Shown here piece after piece: positions 56,186-63,671 of a stretch of DNA of 64,000 nucleotides (its first letter is position 1; each line of letters begins with the position of its first letter). The notes under the pieces are model-generated. The model made no database searches. It saw only the letters and a list, made by a program, of their open reading frames with translations, and was not told the origin of the DNA. The stretch is from assembly GCA_002700305.1 (NCBI GenBank), contig PACZ01000011.1:1-64000 (forward strand), written 5' to 3'. Both the position numbers and the translations under genes were made by a program. Source of the DNA: Hyphomonas sp. Its GTDB lineage: Bacteria; Pseudomonadota; Alphaproteobacteria; Caulobacterales; Hyphomonadaceae.

Positions 56186-56217
56186 CAAGAAAAAAGGCGG
56201 CCCCGGAAGGCCGCCTT
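56186..56217 (-). terminator. Intrinsic terminator after sapC
   Basis: AAGGCGGCC (56194-56202) pairs with GGCCGCCTT (56209-56217); on the minus strand the stem is followed by TTTTTTCTTG. It lies 26 bases beyond the sapC stop. Confidence 0.88.
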
Positions 56218-56243
56218 CAATCTTGTTGCGCAATGTGTACCGA

Positions 56244-57044
56244 TCAGACGTTGGCCGGCTGCGGGTTCGGCGACACCGGAATGCGCATGGCGCGCTGGAT
56301 GACGCGCTGCCAGTTCAGCAGCGACACCATGTGCGCATAGACAGCACCGATGGCGCCATTGTTCTTCAGTTCCATGAACTTGTCGTCCGGAAGCGCATTG
56401 AAGCGCTCTTCGGAGATCGCCCAATAGTCAGCGATTTTCTGCGGCGGGCCGGCTTCGGTGCCGTCCGGATTGCGCGGCTGGAAGGTGACCGTCTTTTGCT
56501 CGAACAGGTCGAGATCGCGGATCATCTTCACGAAATCGGATGTTGCCCGGCGCTGACGCTCGAATTCCTTACAGAATTCAATCGCATCATTGGTGAACTT
56601 GGTCGGCTGGCCATTCTCGAAGAAAGGCACTTCCGGCTGGTTGGTCACCATCGGGGCCTGGCGGTCGACGCAGAGGATCAGGCGATCGGAATTATCATCC
56701 GAGGCGAAGACGAATGGATAACGGCGGGCAAAGGCCGGCACGTAATAGTCTTCCACGATACGGCCATCTTCGCCGACATAGAGGTTCTGGCCCTGGCGGA
56801 TGCCCATGACGGCAACCGGCGTGCGGTCATCACCGACAAAGATCACCGGGAAAGAACTGGCGCACAGGCCGAATTCCGTGACGGTCACCGGGATGGCGTG
56901 CGCTTCGCGCATGAAGCCGAACGGCTGGTCGATCTGCTTGACGCCGAGACCGGCATGTTCTTCCGGAGACAGCGGCTGCGGCTGCTTGTAGAAAAGGACC
57001 TGACCTGTAAGGGCCGGTTGGCCTGCTGCGGGAGGCGTGTTCAC
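56244..57044 (-). CDS. SapC family protein
   Basis: A 266-residue protein with the SapC family layout: an N-terminal block LNPEEHAGL-like (PLSPEEHAGLGVKQID), the conserved VTEFGLCASSFPVIF, and the C-terminal block around WAISEERFNALPDDKFMELKNNGAIGAVYAH. SapC was named from the Campylobacter surface-array export locus; in alphaproteobacteria such proteins often appear beside TonB receptors and tryptophan halogenases, neither of which is here. It stands alone. Confidence 0.9.
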   Translation of the reverse strand: MNTPPAAGQPALTGQVLFYKQPQPLSPEEHAGLGVKQIDQPFGFMREAHAIPVTVTEFGLCASSFPVIFVGDDRTPVAVMGIRQGQNLYVGEDGRIVEDYYVPAFARRYPFVFASDDNSDRLILCVDRQAPMVTNQPEVPFFENGQPTKFTNDAIEFCKEFERQRRATSDFVKMIRDLDLFEQKTVTFQPRNPDGTEAGPPQKIADYWAISEERFNALPDDKFMELKNNGAIGAVYAHMVSLLNWQRVIQRAMRIPVSPNPQPANV

Positions 57045-57153
57045 GTGTGTCTCTCCGATCTGGGATAATTGGGCGTTTGCCTACCGGAAATAAACACTGG
57101 CTACAACTCCCGAACCAGCGTGAACTGCAGTGAGAGCGAAGTAAAAAACTGTC

Positions 57154-59034
57154 ATGAAATCCACGTCTGACACGCGTTTTCTGATCCGCCGCCGCAGCGT
57201 GCTTGCCGGGCTCGCCGCCGGAGCCTCTCTCGCGGCCTGCGGTCCGCAGGTCGATGATGCCGGCACGCCCCGGCGCATCGCCCGCGAAGTGGACCAGACG
57301 CTGCAATCGATTGCGATGACGGAACTGGCCGCCGATCCGGAACTCGCCACGCGGCTCGGCCTGTCCGAAGACGCCGTCGGCTACCCGTTCAACCGCTATC
57401 TGACGGACCGGTCGCAGGCGGCCTATGAGCGGCGGCGGGTCAGCCGGCTGGAAATCCTGGAAGTCCTGGCTGCCACCCCCCGCCCTGCCGAGGGCAGCCC
57501 GCAGGCCCGCCACCTCGATACGGTCACTGCCGCCTATGAGACCGCCGAATCCCTGTTCGTCGCCGGTCACGGCCAGACGGGTCTGGGTGTCTCCTATCCC
57601 TATGTCATGGATCATATGCGCGGCGCCTATATCGACGTGCCGGACCTTCTGAGCCGGGCCCACCCGGTGCGGTCTGCCGCCGAGGCGCGTGCCTATGTCG
57701 ACCGGCTCGCCCAGTTTGCAGACGCGATGGAAGATGAGCGCCGGCGCCTTGAAGCCGATGCCCGGTCCGGCATTGTGCCGCCCGACTTCATCCTGGGCCG
57801 CATGCGCGACGTCGCGCTGAAATTTGCCGAAGGCCCGGCCGACACGCATGTCCTGATCACAACCCTGGAAAGCCAGCTGTCCGGACCGGAAGACATCAGC
57901 CTTGAAGAGGCCGAGGACATCCTGACCCGCGCGAAACGCATTGTCGGACAGGAGATCCAGCCGGCCTACCTTCACCTTGCCGACGCGTTCACCGCGCTGC
58001 AGGCCGATGCGCCCTCGCAGCCCGGCGTGTGGCAGCAGGCCGATGGCGACGCCTATTACACTTCCGCCCTGCAGGCCTACACCGATCAGGGCATCTCCGC
58101 CGAAGACCTGCACGTGCTGGGCCTCAGCGAAGTGGACCGGCTGACGGCGGAACTGGAGCTCGCCCTGTTCGAAGCGGGCCTGACCGAAGGCAGCGCAGCG
58201 GAGCGTCTGACGCTGCTCTCGGCAGAGCCGGACCAGATCTTCGATGCAACGCCGGAGGGCCGCGCTGCCCTGCTGGCCCTGATGCAGACTTATCTCGACC
58301 GGGCTGAAGCCGCCCTGCCCGGCATCGTCTCGACCGTGCCGCGCACGAAAGTCGCCCTGCGCGCCGTGCCGGAATTCCTGGAAGCTTCTGCCCCGGCGGC
58401 CTTCTATTCCGCCGCCCCGGCCAACGGCACCGCGCCCGGCCTGTTCGAGATCAACCTCGCCGACATGACCGACTGGCCGGCCTTTACGCTGGCAACGCTG
58501 GTCTTCCACGAGACGGTTCCGGGACACCATCTCGAAAGCGCGCTGACGGCAGAAAAAGCCCACCTGCCGCTGATCCGGCAGATGATCTGGAACGTGGCTT
58601 ATGGCGAGGGCTGGGGTGTCTATGCCGAGACCTTGGCGGACGATGTCGGACTATACCATGACGATCCGCTGGCCAGGGTTGGCTATCTCCAGTCCATGCT
58701 GTTCCGGGCGGCGCGCCTCGTCGCCGACACCGGCATCCACCGCATGCAGTGGAGCCGGCAGGACGCGATCGACTATCTCGTGACCGTGACCGGCCAGCCG
58801 GAAGGCCAGATGGCGCAGGAGGTGGACCGCTACACGGTCTGGCCCGGCCAGGCGGCGGCCTACTGGATCGGCCGCAAGCGGATTCTGGACCTGCGCGAAC
58901 GGGCCGAGCGCGTGCTGGGGCCGGATTTCGATTTCGTCGAGTTCCACGACACGATCCTGACCGGGGGCCCGCGGCCCCTCTCGATTCTCGAGGAAGACAT
59001 CGCGCGCTGGTACACGGCGAAGATCCGCAAATAG
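57154..59034 (+). CDS. DUF885 family peptidase-like lipoprotein
   Basis: A 626-residue protein of the DUF885 family, which resembles zinc metallopeptidases. The core motif is FHETVPGHHLESAL (around residue 450-463). The N terminus combines a Tat-like twin arginine RRRSVLAG with a lipobox LAAC (Cys29), so it is likely an exported lipoprotein. A second conserved block YGEGWGVYAETLADDVG follows. Substrate unknown, perhaps peptides. 104 bases ahead of the VWA lipoprotein gene. Confidence 0.9.
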   Translation: MKSTSDTRFLIRRRSVLAGLAAGASLAACGPQVDDAGTPRRIAREVDQTLQSIAMTELAADPELATRLGLSEDAVGYPFNRYLTDRSQAAYERRRVSRLEILEVLAATPRPAEGSPQARHLDTVTAAYETAESLFVAGHGQTGLGVSYPYVMDHMRGAYIDVPDLLSRAHPVRSAAEARAYVDRLAQFADAMEDERRRLEADARSGIVPPDFILGRMRDVALKFAEGPADTHVLITTLESQLSGPEDISLEEAEDILTRAKRIVGQEIQPAYLHLADAFTALQADAPSQPGVWQQADGDAYYTSALQAYTDQGISAEDLHVLGLSEVDRLTAELELALFEAGLTEGSAAERLTLLSAEPDQIFDATPEGRAALLALMQTYLDRAEAALPGIVSTVPRTKVALRAVPEFLEASAPAAFYSAAPANGTAPGLFEINLADMTDWPAFTLATLVFHETVPGHHLESALTAEKAHLPLIRQMIWNVAYGEGWGVYAETLADDVGLYHDDPLARVGYLQSMLFRAARLVADTGIHRMQWSRQDAIDYLVTVTGQPEGQMAQEVDRYTVWPGQAAAYWIGRKRILDLRERAERVLGPDFDFVEFHDTILTGGPRPLSILEEDIARWYTAKIRK

Positions 59035-59138
59035 GCCCGGAAATTCCGGCTTCTGCCCGAATTGTCCCAACACCGCCTAATTCCCGCCACGACCACCTTG
59101 CCATTCTGTCATGATCGAGACGCAGGTGGAGGACAATC

Positions 59139-60839
59139 ATGCGCAACAGAACTTTGGGACTGGTGATGGCAAGTGTGGCAGCGGCAGCGCTGCTCACAGG
59201 ATGCGCCAATGAAACAGGCGGCAGTGCGACCGAGATTGCTCAAACGCCGCCACCGCCGCCCGCGCCCCCACCCCCGCCGCCAAGCGTGGCGCAAGCCGAG
59301 CAGAGAGTGGCCATGACCGGCGCCAAAAGCGCAGGTGATTATGCCGCCGCCCCGCCCCCGCCTGCGATGATGGCGCCGGAACCGGAATTTCGAGACAAGT
59401 ATGAAGATGTCGATCCAAACCCGGTGAAACTGGTCAGCGAGGAGCCGGTTTCCACCTTCTCCATCGATGTCGACACAGCCTCCTACGCCAATGTGCGCCG
59501 TTTCCTGAAACAGGGCGTGCTGCCGCCGAAGGATGCCGTGCGCATCGAGGAAATGATCAATTATTTCGACTATACCTATCCGCAGCCGGAAGCGGGCGCG
59601 GATCCCTTCGCCACCTATGTGACGATTGCCCCTTCCCCCTTCGCGGAAGGACGCCAGCTGATGCAGATCGGCATTCAGGGCCGCGACATCGACCGCGACG
59701 CCCGCCCGCCGGTGAATCTGACGCTGCTGGTGGATGTCTCCGGCTCCATGCATTCGGAAGACAAGCTGCCGCTGGCCAAGCAGGCCCTGAAGCTGATGCT
59801 GGAAGAAATGGACCCGGACGACACGATCTCCATCGCGGTCTATGCGGGTGCGGCCGGCGAAGTGCTGGAGCCGACCCCGGTCAGCGACAAGCGCAAGATC
59901 TACGCCGCCCTTGAAAACCTGCGCGCCGGCGGCTCGACCGCGGGCGGCGAAGGCCTACGGCTTGCCTATTCGCTGGCCGAACAGGGCCTGAAGGAAGACG
60001 CCGTGAACCGCGTCATGCTGCTGACCGATGGCGACTTCAATGTCGGCATCACCGACTCCGAACAGCTGGAAGACTTCGTGTCGCGCAAACGCGAAAGCGG
60101 CATCTACCTCTCTGTCCTCGGCTTCGGGCGCGGCAACTACAATGATGCGCTGATGCAGAAGATCGCCCAGACGGGCAACGGCACGGCGGCCTATGTCGAT
60201 ACGCTCAGCGAAGCGCGCAAAGTGCTGGCGGACGATCTCGGCGGAAACCTGTTCCCGATTGCCGACGATGTGAAAATCCAGGTCGAGTTCAATCCGGCCC
60301 GCGTCGCCGAATATCGCCTGATCGGCTACGAGACCCGCATGCTCGACCGGGCGGACTTCAACAATGACAAGGTGGATGCGGGCGACATCGGCGCAGGCGC
60401 CAGCGTGACCGCGATCTACGACATCACCCCTGTCGGGTCGGCCGCCGCCCAGATCGATCCGCTGCGCTATGGCGATGCCGCCAATGCCAGCGACCGGAAG
60501 TCCGGCGAATATGCCTTCGTAAAACTGCGCTACAAGCCGCCGGGCGAGCCGGACTCCATCCTGCTGACCCATGCCGTAACCGACACCGACACGGCAGACA
60601 GCCTGGAAGCCGCCCCGCAATGGGTGCGCTTTGCGACGGCTGTGGCCGGGTTCGGGGAAATGCTGCGCGGCGGCGAGGATCTCGGCAGCGGCTTTGGCTG
60701 GGAAGAGATCCGCAATCTCGCGGCAGGCGCCAAAGGCGAGGATGAATTCGGCTACCGCGCGGAATTCATCGAGCTGACCCGCCTGGCGGAAACCGCTGAG
60801 GCGCAGGCGGCGCTGAACCGGCCTGCGCCTGAACAGTAA
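59139..60839 (+). CDS. VWA-domain lipoprotein (YfbK-like)
   Basis: A 566-residue protein with lipobox LTGC (Cys22) and a proline-rich linker (TPPPPPAPPPPPPS). A YfbK-type N-terminal block (FSIDVDTASYANVRRFL) leads into a von Willebrand A domain with intact MIDAS DVSGS at 199-203, T and D residues following. The C-terminal DUF3520-like region ends the protein. Lipid-anchored VWA proteins of this type bind surface or matrix partners. The likely target is unknown; it converges on the putative SOS gene. Confidence 0.9.
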   Translation: MRNRTLGLVMASVAAAALLTGCANETGGSATEIAQTPPPPPAPPPPPPSVAQAEQRVAMTGAKSAGDYAAAPPPPAMMAPEPEFRDKYEDVDPNPVKLVSEEPVSTFSIDVDTASYANVRRFLKQGVLPPKDAVRIEEMINYFDYTYPQPEAGADPFATYVTIAPSPFAEGRQLMQIGIQGRDIDRDARPPVNLTLLVDVSGSMHSEDKLPLAKQALKLMLEEMDPDDTISIAVYAGAAGEVLEPTPVSDKRKIYAALENLRAGGSTAGGEGLRLAYSLAEQGLKEDAVNRVMLLTDGDFNVGITDSEQLEDFVSRKRESGIYLSVLGFGRGNYNDALMQKIAQTGNGTAAYVDTLSEARKVLADDLGGNLFPIADDVKIQVEFNPARVAEYRLIGYETRMLDRADFNNDKVDAGDIGAGASVTAIYDITPVGSAAAQIDPLRYGDAANASDRKSGEYAFVKLRYKPPGEPDSILLTHAVTDTDTADSLEAAPQWVRFATAVAGFGEMLRGGEDLGSGFGWEEIRNLAAGAKGEDEFGYRAEFIELTRLAETAEAQAALNRPAPEQ

Positions 60840-60845
60840 GGGAAA

Positions 60846-61220
60846 TCAGGCAGCGAGGCCGGTGGCCGCCGGTACTCGCTGCGATTCCTTCGCTTCCGGA
60901 ACCTCGCGCGGATTGAGGCAAACCGGGCTGAAACCCTCCTCGATGTCGGCGACCATGCATTTGCGTTCGCGGGCGTCGAATTCGAGGGCCAGGAACACGG
61001 CCGTCGCGCCGTAGCGTTCCGCCTCCGCCAGGGCCCAGATCGGCTGCAGGTCATGCGGCCGTCCGGTCAGTTCCATCACGCGGATGATGCGCCAGCCGAA
61101 CGAATCGGGGGCTGCGAAGATGACGGCGCCCGGGCTGCGGGCCCATGCGGCGTCTTTTGGAACACGCTGGAAGTCCCATGCCTTGCCAGAGCGTCCCCGA
61201 AAACTGACTGAGATGTTCAT
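60846..61220 (-). CDS. Hypothetical protein, predicted LexA-controlled
   Basis: A 124-residue soluble protein beginning MNISVSFRGRSGKAWDF. A short acidic/hydrophobic alternation (GATAVFLALEFDARERK) suggests a mixed alpha/beta fold. No family recognised. ATG 61220 follows GGAG by seven bases; an ATG two codons earlier and a TTG further up are alternatives. Three GTTC-N7-GTTC sequences just upstream match the alphaproteobacterial LexA box, one overlapping the start region, so it is a candidate SOS-response gene. It converges with the VWA gene, six bases apart. Confidence 0.68.
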   Translation of the reverse strand: MNISVSFRGRSGKAWDFQRVPKDAAWARSPGAVIFAAPDSFGWRIIRVMELTGRPHDLQPIWALAEAERYGATAVFLALEFDARERKCMVADIEEGFSPVCLNPREVPEAKESQRVPAATGLAA

Positions 61221-61271
61221 GTTCATGCTCCGTTCCAATGAGCATGTTCCTATCTTGTTCTCATCTTGTTC
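61221..61271. promoter_or_regulatory. Triple LexA-type box
   Basis: GTTC words at 61221, 61232, 61246, 61257 and 61268 make three GTTC-N7-GTTC direct repeats: 61221-61235, and two overlapping ones, 61246-61260 and 61257-61271. GTTC-N7-GTTC is the established LexA recognition form in Alphaproteobacteria. A -35-like TTGCGA with a spacer of 17 bases to TAGGAA would put the overlapping pair inside the promoter (minus strand), as expected for repression. Confidence 0.72.
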
Positions 61272-61317
61272 GCAAGAAGTTTTTAGTAAACAAAGGGTTA
61301 ACGCCGCGCCTGTGGAA

Positions 61318-61653
61318 TTACTTCACGATGGTGAAGCGCTTGCGGTCGAAAACCCGTAATACCTGCTGCAGGTCCCGCCCCCGGCGCAGAACCTGTCCGG
61401 CCTGTCCGTACACCACATACTGGCCCTGCATATTGGCGAGATGGGGCTGTTTCTCGATCCGCCAGGTCGGATTTTCGGCGTGGCGGCGGAAGATGGCGAA
61501 GATGGCGTGGTCCTTGTGCATGCCGATCGCATAGTCGCGCGCCTCGCCTGCCATGACCAACCGTCCGTAGACGTCGAGAATCGGACGCATCTCGGTTTTG
61601 TGGAAAGCGATTCGCGGCTCGCTCTGGGCCCGGCGGGAAGGAAATTCGCTCAT
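61318..61653 (-). CDS. DUF2794 domain protein
   Basis: A 111-residue protein with the DUF2794 family features: IAFHKTEMRPILDVYGRLVMAGEARDYAIG, then HAIFAIFRRHAENPTWRIEKQP and the ending DLQQVLRVFDRKRF. The family is almost confined to Alphaproteobacteria and has no known function. It is the only gene on this strand before the LexA-box region, and its stop is 97 bases from the next start. Confidence 0.9.
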   Translation of the reverse strand: MSEFPSRRAQSEPRIAFHKTEMRPILDVYGRLVMAGEARDYAIGMHKDHAIFAIFRRHAENPTWRIEKQPHLANMQGQYVVYGQAGQVLRRGRDLQQVLRVFDRKRFTIVK

Positions 61654-61927
61654 TTTCTTTGTTTGTTACTCCCCTGTAATGCGAATTGGGGGCGGGAAAG
61701 CTCGCCTAAACGTCTTTTAATCTGATTTCGGGGGGAAACAGCAGGAATTGGGGCAATCCCGCCACCTTTCGGTCTTGCTTGCGCCCCCGCACACAGCCAT
61801 CTTTGTCTTGTCGGACGGAGGTGACCATCACGCACCCCGGACCCATCAGCCCCCCCAGCCCCCTGGGGCGCTTGATCAACTTCCGTCCGACACACTTCCT
61901 CAAAAACAGACTGCAAGCCGTCTCCGC
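61654..61927. other. Short gene-free gap
   Basis: 274 bases between the COQ9 stop and the DUF2794 start (both on the minus strand). It holds a CCCCAG/CTGGGG hairpin (61853-61868) without a clear U-tract, and two short minus-strand frames that look non-coding. Nothing else was seen. Confidence 0.5.
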
Positions 61928-62575
61928 CTAGCTGCGCGCGCCTGGCGCCTTTCCGCTATTGGGCCCTTTTGACCCGATGGCGTCAAGAAGCGGCCCGAGG
62001 ATCTTTCCGGCCGTGCGGCCCGCGCCCGACACCTGGGCAAGACGGCGGGCGATATAGTCGTCCAGATCTGCCTCGGACGGGTTGTCCAGCCAGTACAGCA
62101 CGATGGGCGGCAGCACCGCGGTGAGCAGCCCCCGCTTGGAATAGCGGTTATAATCCTCTGCCGTATCGCCTGCGGCGTCCCAGATGAAATCGGCCACGGC
62201 CCAGCCTCGCTGCAGCGCAGGCCCGGCATTCCACGGGACCATGCCGCGCGAAACCGCCCGGCGGACGGCTTCCCTGTGGGGCTCCAGCGCCTTCAGCCAG
62301 GCCAGCACGCCCGCTTTCACCTTGTCGGGCACGCGCATGCCCGAGAGATCCTGTGCAGCAAGGTCTGCCTTTGCCGCCTCCCCTGCTTCCTCGAAGAAGC
62401 CGTCGATCAGGTCGATCACGCCGCGCGGGGCTGCAAGGGCCTGTTCACCCTGATCAAGCCCGGCCTGCCTGGCCGCTCGGGCGGCTGCAGCCTCCGTCCA
62501 GCCGTCAAAAGCGACCTCTGGCAGCAGCGTTTCCAGCCAGCGGCGGCGAAGTTTTCGGGAAGGTGTGACAGTCAT
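61928..62575 (-). CDS. COQ9 family protein
   Basis: A 215-residue protein of the COQ9 family, which binds lipid or ubiquinone precursors and supports ubiquinone synthesis. The N-terminal RRWLETLLPEVAFDGWTEAA block and the C-terminal RRLAQVSGAGRTAGKI segment are typical of the bacterial form, which is TetR-like in fold. ATG 62575 is chosen because GGAG is seven bases upstream. Head-to-head with rpsU. Confidence 0.92.
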   Translation of the reverse strand: MTVTPSRKLRRRWLETLLPEVAFDGWTEAAAARAARQAGLDQGEQALAAPRGVIDLIDGFFEEAGEAAKADLAAQDLSGMRVPDKVKAGVLAWLKALEPHREAVRRAVSRGMVPWNAGPALQRGWAVADFIWDAAGDTAEDYNRYSKRGLLTAVLPPIVLYWLDNPSEADLDDYIARRLAQVSGAGRTAGKILGPLLDAIGSKGPNSGKAPGARS

Positions 62576-62601
62576 GACTGAACTCCATAGCAAAGGGGGG
62601 C

Positions 62602-62631
62602 TTGGCCAAATCCCTTTTCACGTGATATAGC
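62602..62631 (+). promoter_or_regulatory. Probable promoter of rpsU
   Basis: TTGGCC (62602-62607) and TATAGC (62626-62631) are separated by 18 bases, giving a leader of about 55 bases with a GGGGCGACGCCCC stem. Inferred. Confidence 0.45.
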
Positions 62632-62691
62632 GCCCGCTTTCCGGCCTGTCTGGCCGACACAAAGTCACAATCGGGGCGACGCCCCCAGCCA

Positions 62692-62913
62692 ATGGAGAGT
62701 ACCATCGTACAGATCGTCGTCCGCGATAACAATGTCGAGCAAGCCCTGCGCGCGCTGAAGAAGAAGATGCAGCGTGAAGGCCTGTTCCGCGAAATGAAGG
62801 CCCGCCAGCATTTCGAGAAGCCGTCCGAGAAGAAAGCCCGCCAGCGCGCAGAGGCCGTCCGCCGCGCCCGCAAACTGGCCCGCAAGCGCGCCCAGCGCGA
62901 AGGCATCATCTAG
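62692..62913 (+). CDS. rpsU: 30S ribosomal protein S21
   Basis: A 73-residue basic ribosomal protein with the S21 core [21 protein letters not shown] and [20 protein letters not shown]. It opens with [14 protein letters not shown], whereas typical alphaproteobacterial S21 starts directly at MVQI or MQI. The putative Shine-Dalgarno GGAGAG lies inside the first codons and is six bases from an ATC that would align with the usual first residue, so the real start is uncertain. A terminator follows. Confidence 0.97.
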   Translation: MESTIVQIVVRDNNVEQALRALKKKMQREGLFREMKARQHFEKPSEKKARQRAEAVRRARKLARKRAQREGII

Positions 62914-62935
62914 GCTGCCTCTTATCGCAAGATAA

Positions 62936-62975
62936 TCAAAACCCCGTCAGAGCGATCTGGCGGGGTTTTTGTTTT
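62936..62975 (+). terminator. Intrinsic terminator of rpsU
   Basis: AAACCCCG...CAGA pairs with TCTG...CGGGGTTT (62938-62968), one unpaired base on each side and a 4-base loop, followed by TTTTGTTTT. Strong; possibly bidirectional because the reverse side carries TTTTGATT. Confidence 0.92.
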
Positions 62976-62990
62976 CGGCAAACTTTCTAC

Positions 62991-63521
62991 TTAGTCCTTT
63001 GCCGGTGCCAACTCGCGATATCGCACAACTTCGGACAAGTAGAGTTTCGCAGCCTGCTCTTCGCTCATGCCGTCTTCAACCGCTTGGCGGTAAGACTGCG
63101 AACCAGCCCAATCCCGTTCCGCCATTCGGTAGGCGTATGGTCCCACGCAGGAGTCGCGCCTGAAGTCATCAAGAAAAGCATCGCATCGTTGCTTCAGCAG
63201 GTCATTTTCATCCAATGACTTTTGGTCTGAACACACCGCCAGCGGTCTTGCGGCGACCTGAACTGCCTTATCGAATTCTATGCAGGCTTCACGGTCAAAA
63301 GGCAGGCCCTTGGGGGCACATTGCGGGTCGATCCGATTGCACTCCGAGGATGTGCAAATGAACCGTGAGGGTATCTGGCACTGTTTTGCTGCCGCTGCCG
63401 CAGATGCCAACGCATCCGCATTCCCCTCGAATACAGACAATCCTCCAGCGTTTGACACCGGATGTGCGCAAGCACAGCAAATAACCGCCAGAAAGATAGA
63501 AACGCGCACCGCAAACCTCAT
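62991..63521 (-). CDS. Cysteine-rich secreted or lipid-anchored hypothetical protein
   Basis: A 176-residue protein with a hydrophobic leader ending FLAVICCACAHP, compatible with a lipobox (Cys16-18). The mature part has about seven cysteines in C-x6-C-type pairs (QCQIPSRFICTSSECNRIDPQCAP) and a helical C-terminal region. GC content (about 50 percent by eye) is clearly lower than that of its neighbours. No family recognised. A GTTAC-AAA-GTAAC palindrome occupies the place where a ribosome site would be expected. Confidence 0.68.
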   Translation of the reverse strand: MRFAVRVSIFLAVICCACAHPVSNAGGLSVFEGNADALASAAAAAKQCQIPSRFICTSSECNRIDPQCAPKGLPFDREACIEFDKAVQVAARPLAVCSDQKSLDENDLLKQRCDAFLDDFRRDSCVGPYAYRMAERDWAGSQSYRQAVEDGMSEEQAAKLYLSEVVRYRELAPAKD

Positions 63522-63522
63522 A

Positions 63523-63535
63523 GTTACAAAGTAAC
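63523..63535. promoter_or_regulatory. 13-base palindrome adjacent to a start codon
   Basis: GTTAC (63523-63527), AAA, GTAAC (63531-63535): a perfect inverted repeat with a 3-base centre, starting one base after the ATG of the gene at 62991-63521 (minus strand). It could be an operator or a local RNA hairpin. Confidence 0.35.
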
Positions 63536-63671
63536 AAATGAGGCGCTTGTTGGAGTTCTGTCAATCTCTCGGCATCGGCGTCACATAAAGAGGATCAAAC
63601 GTCAGAGACTAAACCGCCTTCGTCCCGAACATGCCCTTCAGCATTTTTCCGAGGTCGCCGCCCCACTCGCC

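Noticed and set aside
53282-56302. Plus-strand frame of 1006 codons
   Set aside because: Antisense to the redoxin and DsbD genes, which have clear motifs. The frame has low-complexity basic composition.
57112-57125. GAAC...GAAC pair upstream of the DUF885 gene as a LexA box
   Set aside because: Spacing is six bases rather than seven, so it does not fit the alphaproteobacterial LexA form.
56830-58563. Minus-strand frame of 577 codons
   Set aside because: Mostly antisense to the DUF885 gene and running out of frame into sapC; no recognisable sequence.
61650-61916. Two overlapping small minus-strand frames between COQ9 and DUF2794
   Set aside because: Neither has a supported ribosome site or a recognisable product; they are in different frames of the same DNA, so at most one could be real.
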